From assembly GCF_029674545.1 (NCBI RefSeq), contig NZ_CP121354.1, forward strand, positions 1,054,001 through 1,118,000: DNA of 64,000 nucleotides, written 5' to 3'. Both the position numbers and the translations under genes were made by a program. Every line of letters begins with the position of its first letter. The stretch's first letter is position 1. The stretch comes from Mesorhizobium sp. WSM4904. Lineage in GTDB: Bacteria > Pseudomonadota > Alphaproteobacteria > Rhizobiales > Rhizobiaceae. Below the pieces are notes generated by a model, which did no database searches, was not told the origin of the DNA, and saw only the letters and a program-made list of their open reading frames with translations. Shown here piece after piece: positions 9,569 through 20,769 of the stretch.

Positions 9569-9793
9569 CAACTGGCCTCCTGCCATCGTTCCTAGACCAG
9601 GAGCCGGCGGCTTTTCAATCGTCGCACCTGAAGTTGATCTCCCCACCGTCGCGTCAGCCGTCGTTGACAGGGGCACCGTCAAGCGCTCACTATTTTGCAA
9701 GCAGGGAGGAATGCGCGAAACAAGGCTTGCAGCCGCGCCGTATCGGCATGGCGTGCCTTTCCGCGGCATTCATCCGGCGGCAAGGGAGGAGAC

Positions 9794-11071
9794 ATGTCGG
9801 AGGTATCTCCCCAGCTGATCGACCGGCTGCTCGCGATCTCGCGGGCTTTGGCCGGCCATATCGATCCGGGCTCGGCGTTCCGGGCGACGGCGATCGAAAT
9901 CGGCACGCTCATCCCGCACGACCATATCGATCTGGCGGTGCTGTCGCTGGATGGGCGCATGCATGCCTGCTACGAGGCCGGTTTCCATACCAGCTGGAGC
10001 GATCTGGCGCAGCATCCGGTCGAGGGCAGCCCGATCCGTCGCGTGCTGCGGGGCGAGACGCCTTATCTGTTGTCCGACAATGCGCTTGTCGACGACCGCT
10101 TCCACTTCGAGGGCGCCTTCGACGGGCCGATCTTCGCCGCCAAGCTGCGCAGCCGCATCATCGTGCCGCTCAGGGCACGCGGCAGCGTGGTCGGCGCGCT
10201 CAATATCAGCCGGCACGAGGCCGGCTGCTACACGCAGGCGGACGTCGACGTCGCCCAGCAATGCGCCGATCTCATCGCGCCCTATATCTTCGCGCTGATC
10301 CAGACCGAGGAAGCGCGCCGCGCCATGCTCGCCGAAAGCGAGGCGCGCAACCGGGCGGAGCTGCTCAGGGTCGGCGCCTCGCAACTGACCGCCGGCATGG
10401 AGCGCGAGCGCCGCCGCATGGCCATGGACCTGCACGACCAGACGCTCGCCGACCTCGCCCGCATCGCGCGCCAGGTCTCGGCCTTCCGCAGCCGCGGTGT
10501 GGCGCGCACGGCCCAGCTTGCCGATCTCGAGCAGGAGGTCGCGGGCTGCCTGGCGGAGCTGCGCCATATCGTCGACGACATGCGGCCGAGCGTGCTCGAA
10601 CTGTTCGGCCTGCGCGACGCGGTCGAGGCGCATCTCAACCGCAGCGTCGCCAGGGCCAAGCCGCCAATCGCGGTGCGCATCGCCGACACCAGCGACGGCA
10701 GCGCCGACGGCCTGTCGGAAACGCTGCGGACGGCGCTCTATCGGATCGTGCAGGAAGCCATCAACAACGCGGTGCGCCATGCCGGACCGAGCCGCATCGA
10801 GGTGCAGCTGGCTTCGACGGCAACCACGTTCAGCGTGACCGTCACCGATGACGGGCATGGCTGCGGCGCGGTCGATCCTGCCGCCCAAGGCGGCATCGGC
10901 CACATGCATACGCGGGCGGCACTTGTCGGGGCGCGGTTGCGTTTCGAGCCGGCCAGCCGCAAGGGCGGCACGCGGGTCGTCATCGAGATCGACCGCGAGA
11001 CCGCGGTGAGCAAGGTTTCGGCGCGCGGCGCCGCGGCGAACCAGGGTAAGCCGGTGGCGGAGGCGTTCTGA
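9794..11071 (+). CDS. GAF-domain sensor histidine kinase (NarX/DegS type)
   Basis: A 425-residue soluble kinase. Residues about 8-175 form a GAF domain, followed by a short coiled linker, a HisKA_3 dimerisation domain with the phospho-acceptor His about 214 (AMDLHDQTLAD), and a HATPase domain with the N-box EAINNAVRHA and G-box DDGHGCG. No membrane helix is seen, so it should sense a cytoplasmic signal. The ATG at 9794 follows GGGAGGAGAC. It overlaps the response regulator start by one base (TGATG), so the pair is translationally coupled. Confidence 0.9.
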   Translation: MSEVSPQLIDRLLAISRALAGHIDPGSAFRATAIEIGTLIPHDHIDLAVLSLDGRMHACYEAGFHTSWSDLAQHPVEGSPIRRVLRGETPYLLSDNALVDDRFHFEGAFDGPIFAAKLRSRIIVPLRARGSVVGALNISRHEAGCYTQADVDVAQQCADLIAPYIFALIQTEEARRAMLAESEARNRAELLRVGASQLTAGMERERRRMAMDLHDQTLADLARIARQVSAFRSRGVARTAQLADLEQEVAGCLAELRHIVDDMRPSVLELFGLRDAVEAHLNRSVARAKPPIAVRIADTSDGSADGLSETLRTALYRIVQEAINNAVRHAGPSRIEVQLASTATTFSVTVTDDGHGCGAVDPAAQGGIGHMHTRAALVGARLRFEPASRKGGTRVVIEIDRETAVSKVSARGAAANQGKPVAEAF

Positions 11072-11811
11072 TGTTGGTGATGATCGCGGAAAACGACGGC
11101 CTGCACCGCACCTTCGCGCGGCGCACCGTCGAGCAATTGTGGCCGGGCGACGTCGAGGTGATCGAGGCCGGCGACGGCGAGGACGCCATCAACCTGGCGG
11201 CCGAGCGGCAGCCGCCGCATGTCGTGCTCGACCTGCAGCTGCCCAAGGCGACAGGCATCGAGGTGGCTCGTGCCATCTGGAGCCGGCGCGCCGGCACGCA
11301 TATCCTGTTCTGGTCGAATTTCGCCGACGAGGCCTATGTGCGGGGCGTGGCGCGCATCGTGCCGCCGGGATCGGTCTATGGCTATGTGCTGAAATCGGCT
11401 ACCGAAGAAGGCATGCGCTCGGCGCTGCGCGGCGTGTTTCGAGAGGGACACTGCATCATCGACCGCGAGATCCGCGGCATCCAGCATCGCGTCCAGGACC
11501 GGTTCGAAGGTATCACCGACGGCGAGTATGAAAGCCTGATCGACATCGCGCTCGGCCTCACCGACCGGGCGATCGCGGCCCGGCGCGGGCTGTCGATCCG
11601 CGGCGCGCAGAGCCGTATCAAGCATGTCTACGACAAGCTCGGCATCGTGCCGCCGGAGGAGGGCGCGGGCGAAGCGTCGGTCTTCAATTCGCGCACCCGC
11701 GCGATCTATCTCGCCATGGCGCGCGGCCTGATCAACATCGACGCGCTGCGGCGCGAACAGGAGCAGCTCGACGCTTGGCTCGCGCAGGCGACGCCGCTGC
11801 AGGATCACTGA
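11071..11811 (+). CDS. Response regulator, partner of the GAF kinase
   Basis: A 246-residue protein with an N-terminal receiver domain: acidic pair AENDG near residue 7, phospho-acceptor Asp54 in VVLDLQLP, and Lys in YVLKSATEEG. The C-terminus contains a LuxR/NarL-like helix-turn-helix (LTDRAIAARRGLSIRGAQSRIK). A C-terminal tail of about 45 residues follows the HTH. It overlaps the kinase gene by one base. The target genes are not evident. Confidence 0.88.
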   Translation: MLVMIAENDGLHRTFARRTVEQLWPGDVEVIEAGDGEDAINLAAERQPPHVVLDLQLPKATGIEVARAIWSRRAGTHILFWSNFADEAYVRGVARIVPPGSVYGYVLKSATEEGMRSALRGVFREGHCIIDREIRGIQHRVQDRFEGITDGEYESLIDIALGLTDRAIAARRGLSIRGAQSRIKHVYDKLGIVPPEEGAGEASVFNSRTRAIYLAMARGLINIDALRREQEQLDAWLAQATPLQDH

Positions 11812-11842
11812 TCGCGCCGAGTCCGGAAAACGCCCGAAGCGA

Positions 11843-11866
11843 CCGACTGTGCAAAACCACAGTCGG
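11843..11866 (+). terminator. Hairpin after the two-component pair
   Basis: CCGACTGTG (11843-11851) and CACAGTCGG (11858-11866) form a perfect 9-bp stem with a 6-base loop, 31 bases after the response-regulator stop. No T-run follows, so intrinsic termination is possible but not certain. Confidence 0.45.
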
Positions 11867-11963
11867 CGATGCGCTTAGACCGCTATCGCCTCGCTCATGT
11901 CCCGACTAGGCTTTTGTCTGACAAGAAGAAAATATCGGGCAAACAAAATCCCGGGGAAGCGCC

Positions 11964-12158
11964 ATGCCGTTCGTCAGCATACGGATACTTGAGGGTCATT
12001 CGCAAAAGCGCAAGAACGAGATCTCGCGCCGCGTCACCGAAGCGATCAGCGAGGTCGCCGAGCTGCCCAAGGAAGCGATCTGGGTGGTGATCGAGGATGT
12101 GCCGGGCAGCGACTGGTTCGTCGCCGGCAAGCCGGTGCGGGAACCCAAGAGCCCGTGA
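11964..12158 (+). CDS. 4-oxalocrotonate tautomerase family protein
   Basis: A 64-residue protein starting Met-Pro, so removal of Met leaves the N-terminal Pro that is the catalytic base in this family. The length fits 4-OT-like tautomerases, which assemble as hexamers. The segment PKEAIWVVIEDVPGSDWFVAG is the usual C-terminal beta-strand region. Its stop codon overlaps the SMP-30 start (GTGATG), so it opens the lactonase/ABC transporter locus. It is probably an isomerase acting on a keto or enol acid; the substrate is unknown. Confidence 0.85.
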   Translation: MPFVSIRILEGHSQKRKNEISRRVTEAISEVAELPKEAIWVVIEDVPGSDWFVAGKPVREPKSP

Positions 12159-13048
12159 TGTCGATCCAGGCGCGCGCCCGCCATTCCGGCTTTGACGACG
12201 TCGTCGGCAACGCGGCGATGGAGCGGCTGGCTACCGGATACGGCTTCATCGAGGGGCCGGTGTGGCATCCCTACGAGAAATGGCTGGTCTTTTCCGACAT
12301 TCCGCAAAGCCGCATGTATCGCCTCGGCACGTCGGGCGAGATCGAGCTGTTCCGCAATCCGAGCCACATGGGCAACGGCAACACGCTCGACCGGCAGGGA
12401 CGGCTGGTGACCTGCGAGCACGCGACCAGCCGTGTCACCCGCGCCGAACCGAACGGCGCGACGACGGTGCTCGCCACCCATTACCTGGACAAGCAGCTCA
12501 ACAGCCCGAACGACATTGTGGTGGCCACTGGGGGATCGATCTATTTCACCGATCCGACTTACGGCCGGGCGGAGTTCTATGGCGTGCCGAGACCGCAGGA
12601 TTTGGCCCACCAGGGTGTCTACCGCATCGACGGCGACGGCGCGCGTCTGACGCTGCTGGCCGACGATTTCGCGCAGCCTAACGGCCTCTGCTTCTCGCTC
12701 GATGAATCGCGGCTCTTCGTCAACGATACCGAGCGCGGCCACATCAGGGTGTTCGGCGTGGAAGCCAATGGCGACCTCAATGGCGGCGCGGTGTGGGCGG
12801 TGACGGAAGGGGACGGGCCGGGCGCGCCGGACGGGATGAAGATCGACAGCCGGGGCAATCTCTATTGCACCGGCCCCGGCGGCATCCATGTCTTCGATGC
12901 GTCCGGCGATCTTCTCGGCGTCATTCCAACGCCTGAAGACTGTGCGAACTTCACCTTCGGTGACGACGACCTGAGGAGCCTCTACATCACCGCTTCGACG
13001 TCGCTCTACCGGCTGAGGGTGCGCGTGCCGGGACTGAGGCTTTTTTGA
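12158..13048 (+). CDS. SMP-30/gluconolactonase family protein
   Basis: A 296-residue six-bladed beta-propeller of the SMP-30/LRE family. Typical metal-site landmarks are visible: GFIEGPVW with Glu near residue 28, SPNDIVV with Asn-Asp near 118, and DDFAQPNGLCFS with Asn near 170. These enzymes hydrolyse sugar-acid lactones with a divalent metal. The ATG at 12158 overlaps the tautomerase stop (TGATG). It lies directly before a CUT2 sugar transporter, so the lactone probably derives from the imported sugar. Confidence 0.87.
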   Translation: MSIQARARHSGFDDVVGNAAMERLATGYGFIEGPVWHPYEKWLVFSDIPQSRMYRLGTSGEIELFRNPSHMGNGNTLDRQGRLVTCEHATSRVTRAEPNGATTVLATHYLDKQLNSPNDIVVATGGSIYFTDPTYGRAEFYGVPRPQDLAHQGVYRIDGDGARLTLLADDFAQPNGLCFSLDESRLFVNDTERGHIRVFGVEANGDLNGGAVWAVTEGDGPGAPDGMKIDSRGNLYCTGPGGIHVFDASGDLLGVIPTPEDCANFTFGDDDLRSLYITASTSLYRLRVRVPGLRLF

Positions 13049-13135
13049 GCGTGAGCGCTCGGATCGGATTGGAGTGAAGCCGGCCGCAAGGCCGACGGAA
13101 AGTGCAGCAGTCAACACATCTGGGAGGATGATGAC

Positions 13136-14152
13136 ATGAAGAAACTACTGGTCCTGAGCGCCCTTGCAGCCATGCTCGCCTCGGGCACGGCGCTTGCCGA
13201 CACGAGCGGCAAGAAGATCGCCTTCTCCAACAATTACGCCGGCAATTCGTGGCGCCAGGCGATGCTCGACAGCTACGGCATCGTCACCAAGAAGGCGGTC
13301 GACGACAAGGTGGTGGCGGCGGCGGACGTCTTCACCACCGCCGACAAGGAGGTGCCGACCCAGGCCGCTCAGGTGCAGAACCTGATCCTGCAGGGCTATG
13401 ACGCCATCGTCATCAACGCCGCTTCGCCCGATGCGCTCAACGGCGCCATCAAGCAGGCCTGCGACGCCGGCATCATCGTCGTCTCCTTCGACGGCATCGT
13501 CACCGAGCCCTGCGCCTACCGCGTCGTCGTCGACTTCAAGGACATGGGCAAGCAGGAAGTCGAGCAGATGGCAAAGTTCCAGCCCAAGGGCGGCAATCTG
13601 CTGGAGATCCGCGGCCTGGCCGGCACCTCGATCGACGATGCCATCCATGCGGGCATCCTCGAAGGCGTCGCCGCCCATCCCGAGTTCAAGATCGTCGGCT
13701 CGGTCACCGGCGACTGGGACCAGACCACGGCGCAGAAGGCGGTGGCGACCATCCTGCCGTCGCTCCCTGACGTCGTCGGCATCGTCGACCAGGGCGGCGA
13801 CGGTTACGGCGCGGCGCAAGCCTTCGCCGCCGCCAACAAGCCGCGCCCGACCATCATCATGGGCAACCGCCAGGACGAGCTGAAATGGTGGAAGGAGCAG
13901 AAGGAGAAGGACGGCTACAAGACCTGGTCGGCCTCGATCGCGCCCGGCGTGTCGACGCTCGCCTTCTGGGTGGCGCAGCAGGTGCTCGACGGACGCAAGG
14001 ACATTCCGCACGATCTCCTGGTGCCCTATCTCGCCTTCACCCAGGACGATTTCGAGGCCGCACTGCCGAAGATCAAGGAAGGCGGCGTCGCCACCCACGA
14101 ATACACGCAGGAAGAAGCCGTCGCGGCCATCAAGGCCAATATCAAGCAATAG
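13136..14152 (+). CDS. Sugar ABC transporter, periplasmic substrate-binding protein
   Basis: A 338-residue protein with a classic signal peptide (cleaved near the Ala-Leu-Ala-Asp at about 20-22) and a type I periplasmic binding fold (Peripla_BP_4): [19 protein letters not shown], then [20 protein letters not shown] and VVSFDGIV. This matches ribose/xylose-type binding proteins of CUT2 transporters. It is followed 46 bases later by the ATPase and then two permeases. The ligand is not identifiable. Confidence 0.92.
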   Translation: MKKLLVLSALAAMLASGTALADTSGKKIAFSNNYAGNSWRQAMLDSYGIVTKKAVDDKVVAAADVFTTADKEVPTQAAQVQNLILQGYDAIVINAASPDALNGAIKQACDAGIIVVSFDGIVTEPCAYRVVVDFKDMGKQEVEQMAKFQPKGGNLLEIRGLAGTSIDDAIHAGILEGVAAHPEFKIVGSVTGDWDQTTAQKAVATILPSLPDVVGIVDQGGDGYGAAQAFAAANKPRPTIIMGNRQDELKWWKEQKEKDGYKTWSASIAPGVSTLAFWVAQQVLDGRKDIPHDLLVPYLAFTQDDFEAALPKIKEGGVATHEYTQEEAVAAIKANIKQ

Positions 14153-14198
14153 CGGCGGAAACGTTGCCAGCCGCATCGCCAACCGGATATCGTTGAGG

Positions 14199-15662
14199 AT
14201 GCTTCAGGCTATTGCAGATATCGTCAGGCTGGACGGCGCCGAGAAACATTTCGGCGCCGTCCGCGCCCTCAACGGCGTCGACTTCCATGTCGGCGCCGGC
14301 GAATGCGTCGGGCTCGTCGGTCATAACGGCGCCGGCAAGTCGACGCTGATGCATATGGTGGCGGGCACGCTGCGGCCCGATGGCGGGCAGATCGCCGTGC
14401 GCGGCAATCAGGAAACGAGCTATTCCGTGGCGCGCGCGCTCGAGCTCGGCATACGCTGCGTCTTCCAGGAGCTGTCGCTCTGCCCCAATCTCAGCGTCGC
14501 CGAGAACACCCGCATCAACCATCCCTCGCTCGCCGGCCTCGGCTGGCGGCGCAAGGCCGCCGCTCTGATCCAGGCCAAACTCGACGAGATCTTTCCGGGC
14601 CACGGCATCTCGGCGGACGACATTGCCGGCGACCTCTCGATCGGGCGGCGGCAGATGGTCGAGGTGGCGCGCGCCTTCACGCTGACCCGCGAGCCGCTGC
14701 ATCTGGTCATCCTCGACGAGCCGACCTCGTCGCTCGATGCGCATACGGCGGGGCAGTTGCTATCCTTCGTGCGCCGCTTCGTCGCCGCGGGCGGCAGCTG
14801 CATCCTGATCTCGCATGTGCTGGGCGAAGTGTTGCAGAACGCCGACCGCATCGTCGTGATGCGCGACGGCAAGGTCGTCGCCGCCGATGCCGCAAGCGCG
14901 TTCGACCGCGACAAGCTGGTCGCCGCCATGGGCGGCGCCGAGGGACATCAGAAGGCCGCCGCCGAGACCCGCAAGACCGAGGCCGGCGCGCTCAGGGTGC
15001 GGGCGCGCCCGGCGCGGCAGCAGGACGGCAAGGAACTTGTCGCCCGCGCGGGCGAGATCATCGGCCTTGCCGGTCTAGCCGGTCATGGCCAGACCGACCT
15101 GCTGCTCGCGATCTTCGCGGCGGCTTCACGCGCCAGAGCCGGCATCGAGGTGACCGCCCCGATGGCGCTGGTCGCCGGCGACCGCCAGTCGGACGGCATT
15201 TTTGCGCAATGGTCGATCGCGCAGAACATCGGCATCCGTTCGCTTCAGCGCCTGCGCAACGGCTTGTTGATCTCGCCGCAGCGCGAGGCCGAGCTGGCCG
15301 AGTTCTGGAAGAGGAAGATCGGCATCCGCACGCCGGACATGAACAACAACATCTATTCGCTGTCGGGCGGCAACCAGCAGAAGGCGCTGTTTGCCCGCGC
15401 GCTGGGCTCCGACGCCGAGATCGTGCTGATGGACGATCCGATGCGCGGCGTCGACATCGGCACCAAGCTCGAGGTCTACGACCTCGTGCGCGAGGAGGCC
15501 GGCAAGGGCCGCACCTTCCTCTGGTACACGACCGAAACCGAAGAGCTCGACAATTGCGACCACGTCTATGTCTTCAAGAACGGGCGGATCGTGGCCAATC
15601 TCGGCCGCGACGAGCTGACGGAGGAAAAGATCATCCAGTCCTCGTTCGGCGACGCGGCCTGA
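14199..15662 (+). CDS. Sugar ABC transporter, duplicated ATP-binding protein (CUT2)
   Basis: A 487-residue RbsA/XylG-like protein with two fused ATPase halves. The first half has a good Walker A (GHNGAGKST), a signature with SIGRRQ, and Walker [10 protein letters not shown]. The second half has a degenerate Walker A ([11 protein letters not shown]) but a full signature LSGGNQQK, as normal for CUT2 ATPases. The ATG at 14199 is preferred over a TTG two codons earlier. It ends one base before the first permease gene. Confidence 0.92.
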   Translation: MLQAIADIVRLDGAEKHFGAVRALNGVDFHVGAGECVGLVGHNGAGKSTLMHMVAGTLRPDGGQIAVRGNQETSYSVARALELGIRCVFQELSLCPNLSVAENTRINHPSLAGLGWRRKAAALIQAKLDEIFPGHGISADDIAGDLSIGRRQMVEVARAFTLTREPLHLVILDEPTSSLDAHTAGQLLSFVRRFVAAGGSCILISHVLGEVLQNADRIVVMRDGKVVAADAASAFDRDKLVAAMGGAEGHQKAAAETRKTEAGALRVRARPARQQDGKELVARAGEIIGLAGLAGHGQTDLLLAIFAAASRARAGIEVTAPMALVAGDRQSDGIFAQWSIAQNIGIRSLQRLRNGLLISPQREAELAEFWKRKIGIRTPDMNNNIYSLSGGNQQKALFARALGSDAEIVLMDDPMRGVDIGTKLEVYDLVREEAGKGRTFLWYTTETEELDNCDHVYVFKNGRIVANLGRDELTEEKIIQSSFGDAA

Positions 15663-15663
15663 G

Positions 15664-16641
15664 ATGACGGCGATCGCTCCCGGCACGCTCCCGAAATCCT
15701 CACCGCGCGGCAGCGCAGCTAGGGCGCGCCTGCTGCGCGGCCTGTTGCCGGCGCTGTCATTGGCGCTGGTGCTGCTCGCCATCGCCTGGCTCAACCCGCG
15801 CGCCATCAGCTATTTCGGCTTCAACCTGATGCTCAACCTGGCGATCCCGATCGCGCTGGCGACGATCGCGCAGATGTTCGTCATCGCCGGCAACGAGCTC
15901 GACCTGTCGATCGGCACCTTCGTCGGCTTCGTCGGCTGCGTCACGGCGACCTGGCTCAGGGATGCGCCACTCATCGGCGTCGTTGTGCTTCTCGGCTCGA
16001 TCGCCGTCTATGCGCTGCTCGGCGCGCTGATCCGTCTGCGCAACCTGCCCTCGATCGTGGTGACGCTCGGCATGAGCTTCGTCTGGCAGGGGCTCGCCAT
16101 CCTCATCCTGCCGAAGCCCGGCGGCAAGGCACCGGACTGGCTGCTGGCGGTCATGTCCTTCAAGCCGCCTTACATCCCCTTCCCGATCCTGGCGGCGCTG
16201 ATCATCGCCGCGGTCGTGCATTTCGGCCTGATGCGCACCTCCTATGGCGTGATCCTGCGCGGCTCCGGCGGCAACGCCGCGGCGCTGAGGCGCGCCGGCT
16301 GGTCGCTGCTCAGAACCAAGATCGTGCTCTTCGCGCTGACCGGCCTGTTCGGGGCGCTGTCGGGGATGGCGCTGATCGGCATCACCACCTCGGCCGACGC
16401 CAATATCGGCAACGGCTATACGCTGCTGTCGATCGCCGGCGTCATTCTGGGAGGCGGCGAGTTCGTCGGCGGGCGCGTGTCGCCGATCGGCGCGGTCATC
16501 GGCGCGCTGACGCTGGCGCTGGCCGCCTCGCCGCTCCTGACCTTCATGCATATCCCGCCCGACTGGCAGGTCGCCGCCAATGGCGCGATCCTGATCATCG
16601 TGCTGGCGGCGCGGGTGCTGATCAGCCGCAGGGAGAGGTAA
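15664..16641 (+). CDS. Sugar ABC transporter permease 1 (CUT2)
   Basis: A 325-residue hydrophobic protein of the BPD_transp_2 family, with an N-terminal cytoplasmic tail and about ten membrane helices. The conserved region NELDLSIGTFVGFVG and the C-terminal LGGGEFVGGRVSPIGAVIGA are typical of RbsC-like permeases. It starts two bases after the ATPase stop and lies three bases before a second permease, so the channel is probably a heterodimer. Confidence 0.92.
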   Translation: MTAIAPGTLPKSSPRGSAARARLLRGLLPALSLALVLLAIAWLNPRAISYFGFNLMLNLAIPIALATIAQMFVIAGNELDLSIGTFVGFVGCVTATWLRDAPLIGVVVLLGSIAVYALLGALIRLRNLPSIVVTLGMSFVWQGLAILILPKPGGKAPDWLLAVMSFKPPYIPFPILAALIIAAVVHFGLMRTSYGVILRGSGGNAAALRRAGWSLLRTKIVLFALTGLFGALSGMALIGITTSADANIGNGYTLLSIAGVILGGGEFVGGRVSPIGAVIGALTLALAASPLLTFMHIPPDWQVAANGAILIIVLAARVLISRRER

Positions 16642-16644
16642 GCC

Positions 16645-17592
16645 ATGGCATCGCTGCGCATGCTGCTCGAAAAACCCTGGCTCTGGTCCTTTGTCGGCGC
16701 TTTCGTGGTGTGGGTGGCGACCGTTGCCTTCACCGGCGGCTACGGCGCCGGCGGCATGGTCACGGCGGCGCTTTCGCTGGCCGTCTTCACCGTCATCGTC
16801 GGCGTCGGCCAGATGTTCGTCATCACGCTGGGGCCCGGCAATGTCGACCTGTCGCTGCCGGCCAATATCGGATTGGCGAGCGCGGTCGCGATGAAGGTGA
16901 TGGGCGGCAGCGATTCCATGATCGTCGTCGGGCTGCTTGCGGCGCTCGCCTGCGGCGCGGCCATCGGCGCCATCAACTATCTGCTGATCTGGGCGCTGCG
17001 CATCCCGCCGATCATCGCGACGCTGTCGGCGAGCTTCATCATCCAGTCGGTCGACATCAGCTACGGCCGCGGCCTGCAGATCAAGCCGCCGCCGGGCTTC
17101 GCCGATTTCACCAACTGGCAAGTCCTTGGCATTCCGGTGCTGGCGATGCTGACGGTGCTGTTCACCGTCGGCGCGGCACTCGCGCTGCAGCGCATGATCT
17201 ATGGCCGCTCGGTGCTGGCGATCGGCCAGAACATCCGCGCCGCCTGGCTGGCAGGTGTCGATGTCGGCCGCATCCGCTTTCTCACCTACACGCTGTGCGG
17301 GGCGCTGGGCGGCATCGACGGGGCGCTGCTCGCCGGCTATTTCCGCGGCGCCAACGTCGATATCGGCAACGAATATCTGCTCGCCTCGATCGCCGTCGTC
17401 GTCATCGGCGGCACGTCGGTCGCCGGCGGCAAGGCCAATGTGCCGGGCGTCTGGGGCGCCGGCCTGTTCCTGGTGCTGCTCTTGACCATGCTCAACACCT
17501 TCGGCGTCAGCGCCGGCGTGCGCCTGGTGCTGACCGGGCTGATCATCGTCGGCGTGATCACGGCGGCGGGCGGCGAGAAAGCCGTGCGCTAG
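16645..17592 (+). CDS. Sugar ABC transporter permease 2 (CUT2)
   Basis: A 315-residue RbsC-like permease. The typical membrane-loop segment is GPGNVDLSLPANIGLAS and the C-terminal segment is VVIGGTSVAGGKANVPG. It pairs with the preceding permease. It is the last gene of the tautomerase-lactonase-transporter locus; a family A palindrome begins at its stop codon. Confidence 0.92.
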   Translation: MASLRMLLEKPWLWSFVGAFVVWVATVAFTGGYGAGGMVTAALSLAVFTVIVGVGQMFVITLGPGNVDLSLPANIGLASAVAMKVMGGSDSMIVVGLLAALACGAAIGAINYLLIWALRIPPIIATLSASFIIQSVDISYGRGLQIKPPPGFADFTNWQVLGIPVLAMLTVLFTVGAALALQRMIYGRSVLAIGQNIRAAWLAGVDVGRIRFLTYTLCGALGGIDGALLAGYFRGANVDIGNEYLLASIAVVVIGGTSVAGGKANVPGVWGAGLFLVLLLTMLNTFGVSAGVRLVLTGLIIVGVITAAGGEKAVR

Positions 17593-17691
17593 AGCGTTTC
17601 ACCGTTTCACGGAAACGGCGAACCGCTCTATCTCCTTGTTTTACGCAATTCCGGGCGGAAAGCCGCTCACACCTTTCCCGGAATTGCTTTA
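17591..17691. repeat. Dispersed palindromic repeat, family A
   Basis: An imperfect palindrome AGAGCGTTTC...AACCGCTCTA is followed by a linker with CTCCTTGTTTTACGCAATTC and a second inverted pair, AATTCCGGGCGG and CACCTTTCCCGGAATTG. A near-identical layout occurs at 54330-54448, with fragments elsewhere. It sits at the end of the CUT2 operon and may protect or terminate its mRNA. Confidence 0.7.
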
Positions 17692-17707
17692 AGCGCACTC
17701 ACCTTCG

Positions 17708-18325
17708 TCACCCCTCGCCTGCCTCCAGATGCCTGTTCAGCATCAGCCGCAGCTCGTCCAGCACGCCGTCGCGCAGGGGTTTCTCGCCGATCAGCGCCAA
17801 CGGGATGCGCATCAGTTGCGGCACGATCACCGCCAGCCGCTCGGCCTGTCCCGCCGGCAAAGGCGGATAAGCCTGCGCAAACAACGCGGCGATCTGGCCG
17901 CGGCGACGAGCGCGCATGGCGCGGCGCCAGTGATCGTCGCCCGGCAGGTCGAGCAATGCCGAATAGACCGGATGCGTGGCCATGAAGGTGCCCAGCAGTC
18001 CAAACAGCTGGTCGGCGATCGTCGCCGCATGCATCCCTTCGCTTTGTTCGCGCAGCGCATCGAGCTGCCTCGAAAGCTCTTCCGCCTGCGCCATCAGGAT
18101 CGCCTGCGCCATCGCCTGTTTGGTCGGGAAGAACAGATAGAGCGTGCCGATGGCGGCACCCGCCTTGGCGGCGATCTCGCTCATCGTCGTGGCGTCGAAG
18201 CCCTTCTCGACGAACAGCTCCGTCGCGCTCGCCATCAGGGCGGCAACACGATCACGGCCTCTTCTTTGCTGCGGCGCGCGTGGCTGCGGCACTGTCGCAA
18301 CAGCCATTCTCGAAGCTGTCCTCAT
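17708..18325 (-). CDS. TetR family regulator, divergent from the FadB-like gene
   Basis: A 205-residue protein with an N-terminal TetR helix-turn-helix (ATELFVEKGFDATTMSEIAA, then GTLYLFFPTKQAM) and an all-helical ligand-binding C-terminus. The first ATG (18325) lies inside one of three similar operator-like repeats; an ATG at 18307 is an alternative start. Divergence from a beta-oxidation gene suggests that it responds to an acyl-CoA or fatty acid, but this is inference from position. Confidence 0.85.
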   Translation of the reverse strand: MRTASRMAVATVPQPRAPQQRRGRDRVAALMASATELFVEKGFDATTMSEIAAKAGAAIGTLYLFFPTKQAMAQAILMAQAEELSRQLDALREQSEGMHAATIADQLFGLLGTFMATHPVYSALLDLPGDDHWRRAMRARRRGQIAALFAQAYPPLPAGQAERLAVIVPQLMRIPLALIGEKPLRDGVLDELRLMLNRHLEAGEG

Positions 18326-18373
18326 GTTTTGAACCTGAGGCTGTCTTCATATTGGACCTGAGACTATCCTCAT
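18309..18373. promoter_or_regulatory. Three imperfect operator repeats between tetR and the FadB-like gene
   Basis: GAACCTGAGGCTGTCTTCAT (18331-18350) and GGACCTGAGACTATCCTCAT (18354-18373) are spaced 23 bases apart. A partial third copy, GAAGCTGTCCTCAT (18312-18325), is offset by 25 and ends at the tetR start codon. Each full copy contains an imperfect palindrome of the form TGAG-N6-TCA. Near-helical spacing in a divergent promoter region suggests autoregulatory TetR binding sites. Confidence 0.6.
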
Positions 18374-18544
18374 ATATCCTGCTGTTGCATGCTGTGCCAG
18401 CAGACATTGCGATTTAGGCATAGCGATTTAGGTCGCGCGCCAGCGGTAGTTTCCGAACTGCTGCGCCAAGGGCGGTTGGTGTACCCATTCATGGCGCGGC
18501 CGAGTAAACCCTTGCGTATCGCAGCCGGTCTGGGGAGGTTCCGT

Positions 18545-20617
<2,073 letters not shown>

Positions 20618-20629
20618 TTTCGTCATTCC

Positions 20630-20760
20630 AGGGCGAAGCGAAGCGTAGACCCTGGAATCCATGCCGTTCCATCCAACGAAGAATGCCACGGTCCAGAACA
20701 AGCGATGGCACAGCCGCCGATCGTTCTGCGCCGCCGTGGCTCTCGGGCGTCACGGCATGG
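20630..20760. repeat. Dispersed palindromic repeat, family E, left part (interrupted by IS110)
   Basis: Begins CGTCATTCCAGGGCGAAGCG and runs to CACGGCATGG, where the first IS110-family element is inserted. It continues at 21871-21922 (ATTCTATGGTCTGCGCGCG to the end of the repeat). Complete copies lie at 53033-53202 and 60365-60543. Both arms carry a GGATCC/GGAATCC-ATGCCG box. Confidence 0.78.
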
Positions 20761-20769
20761 CAACTGTGT

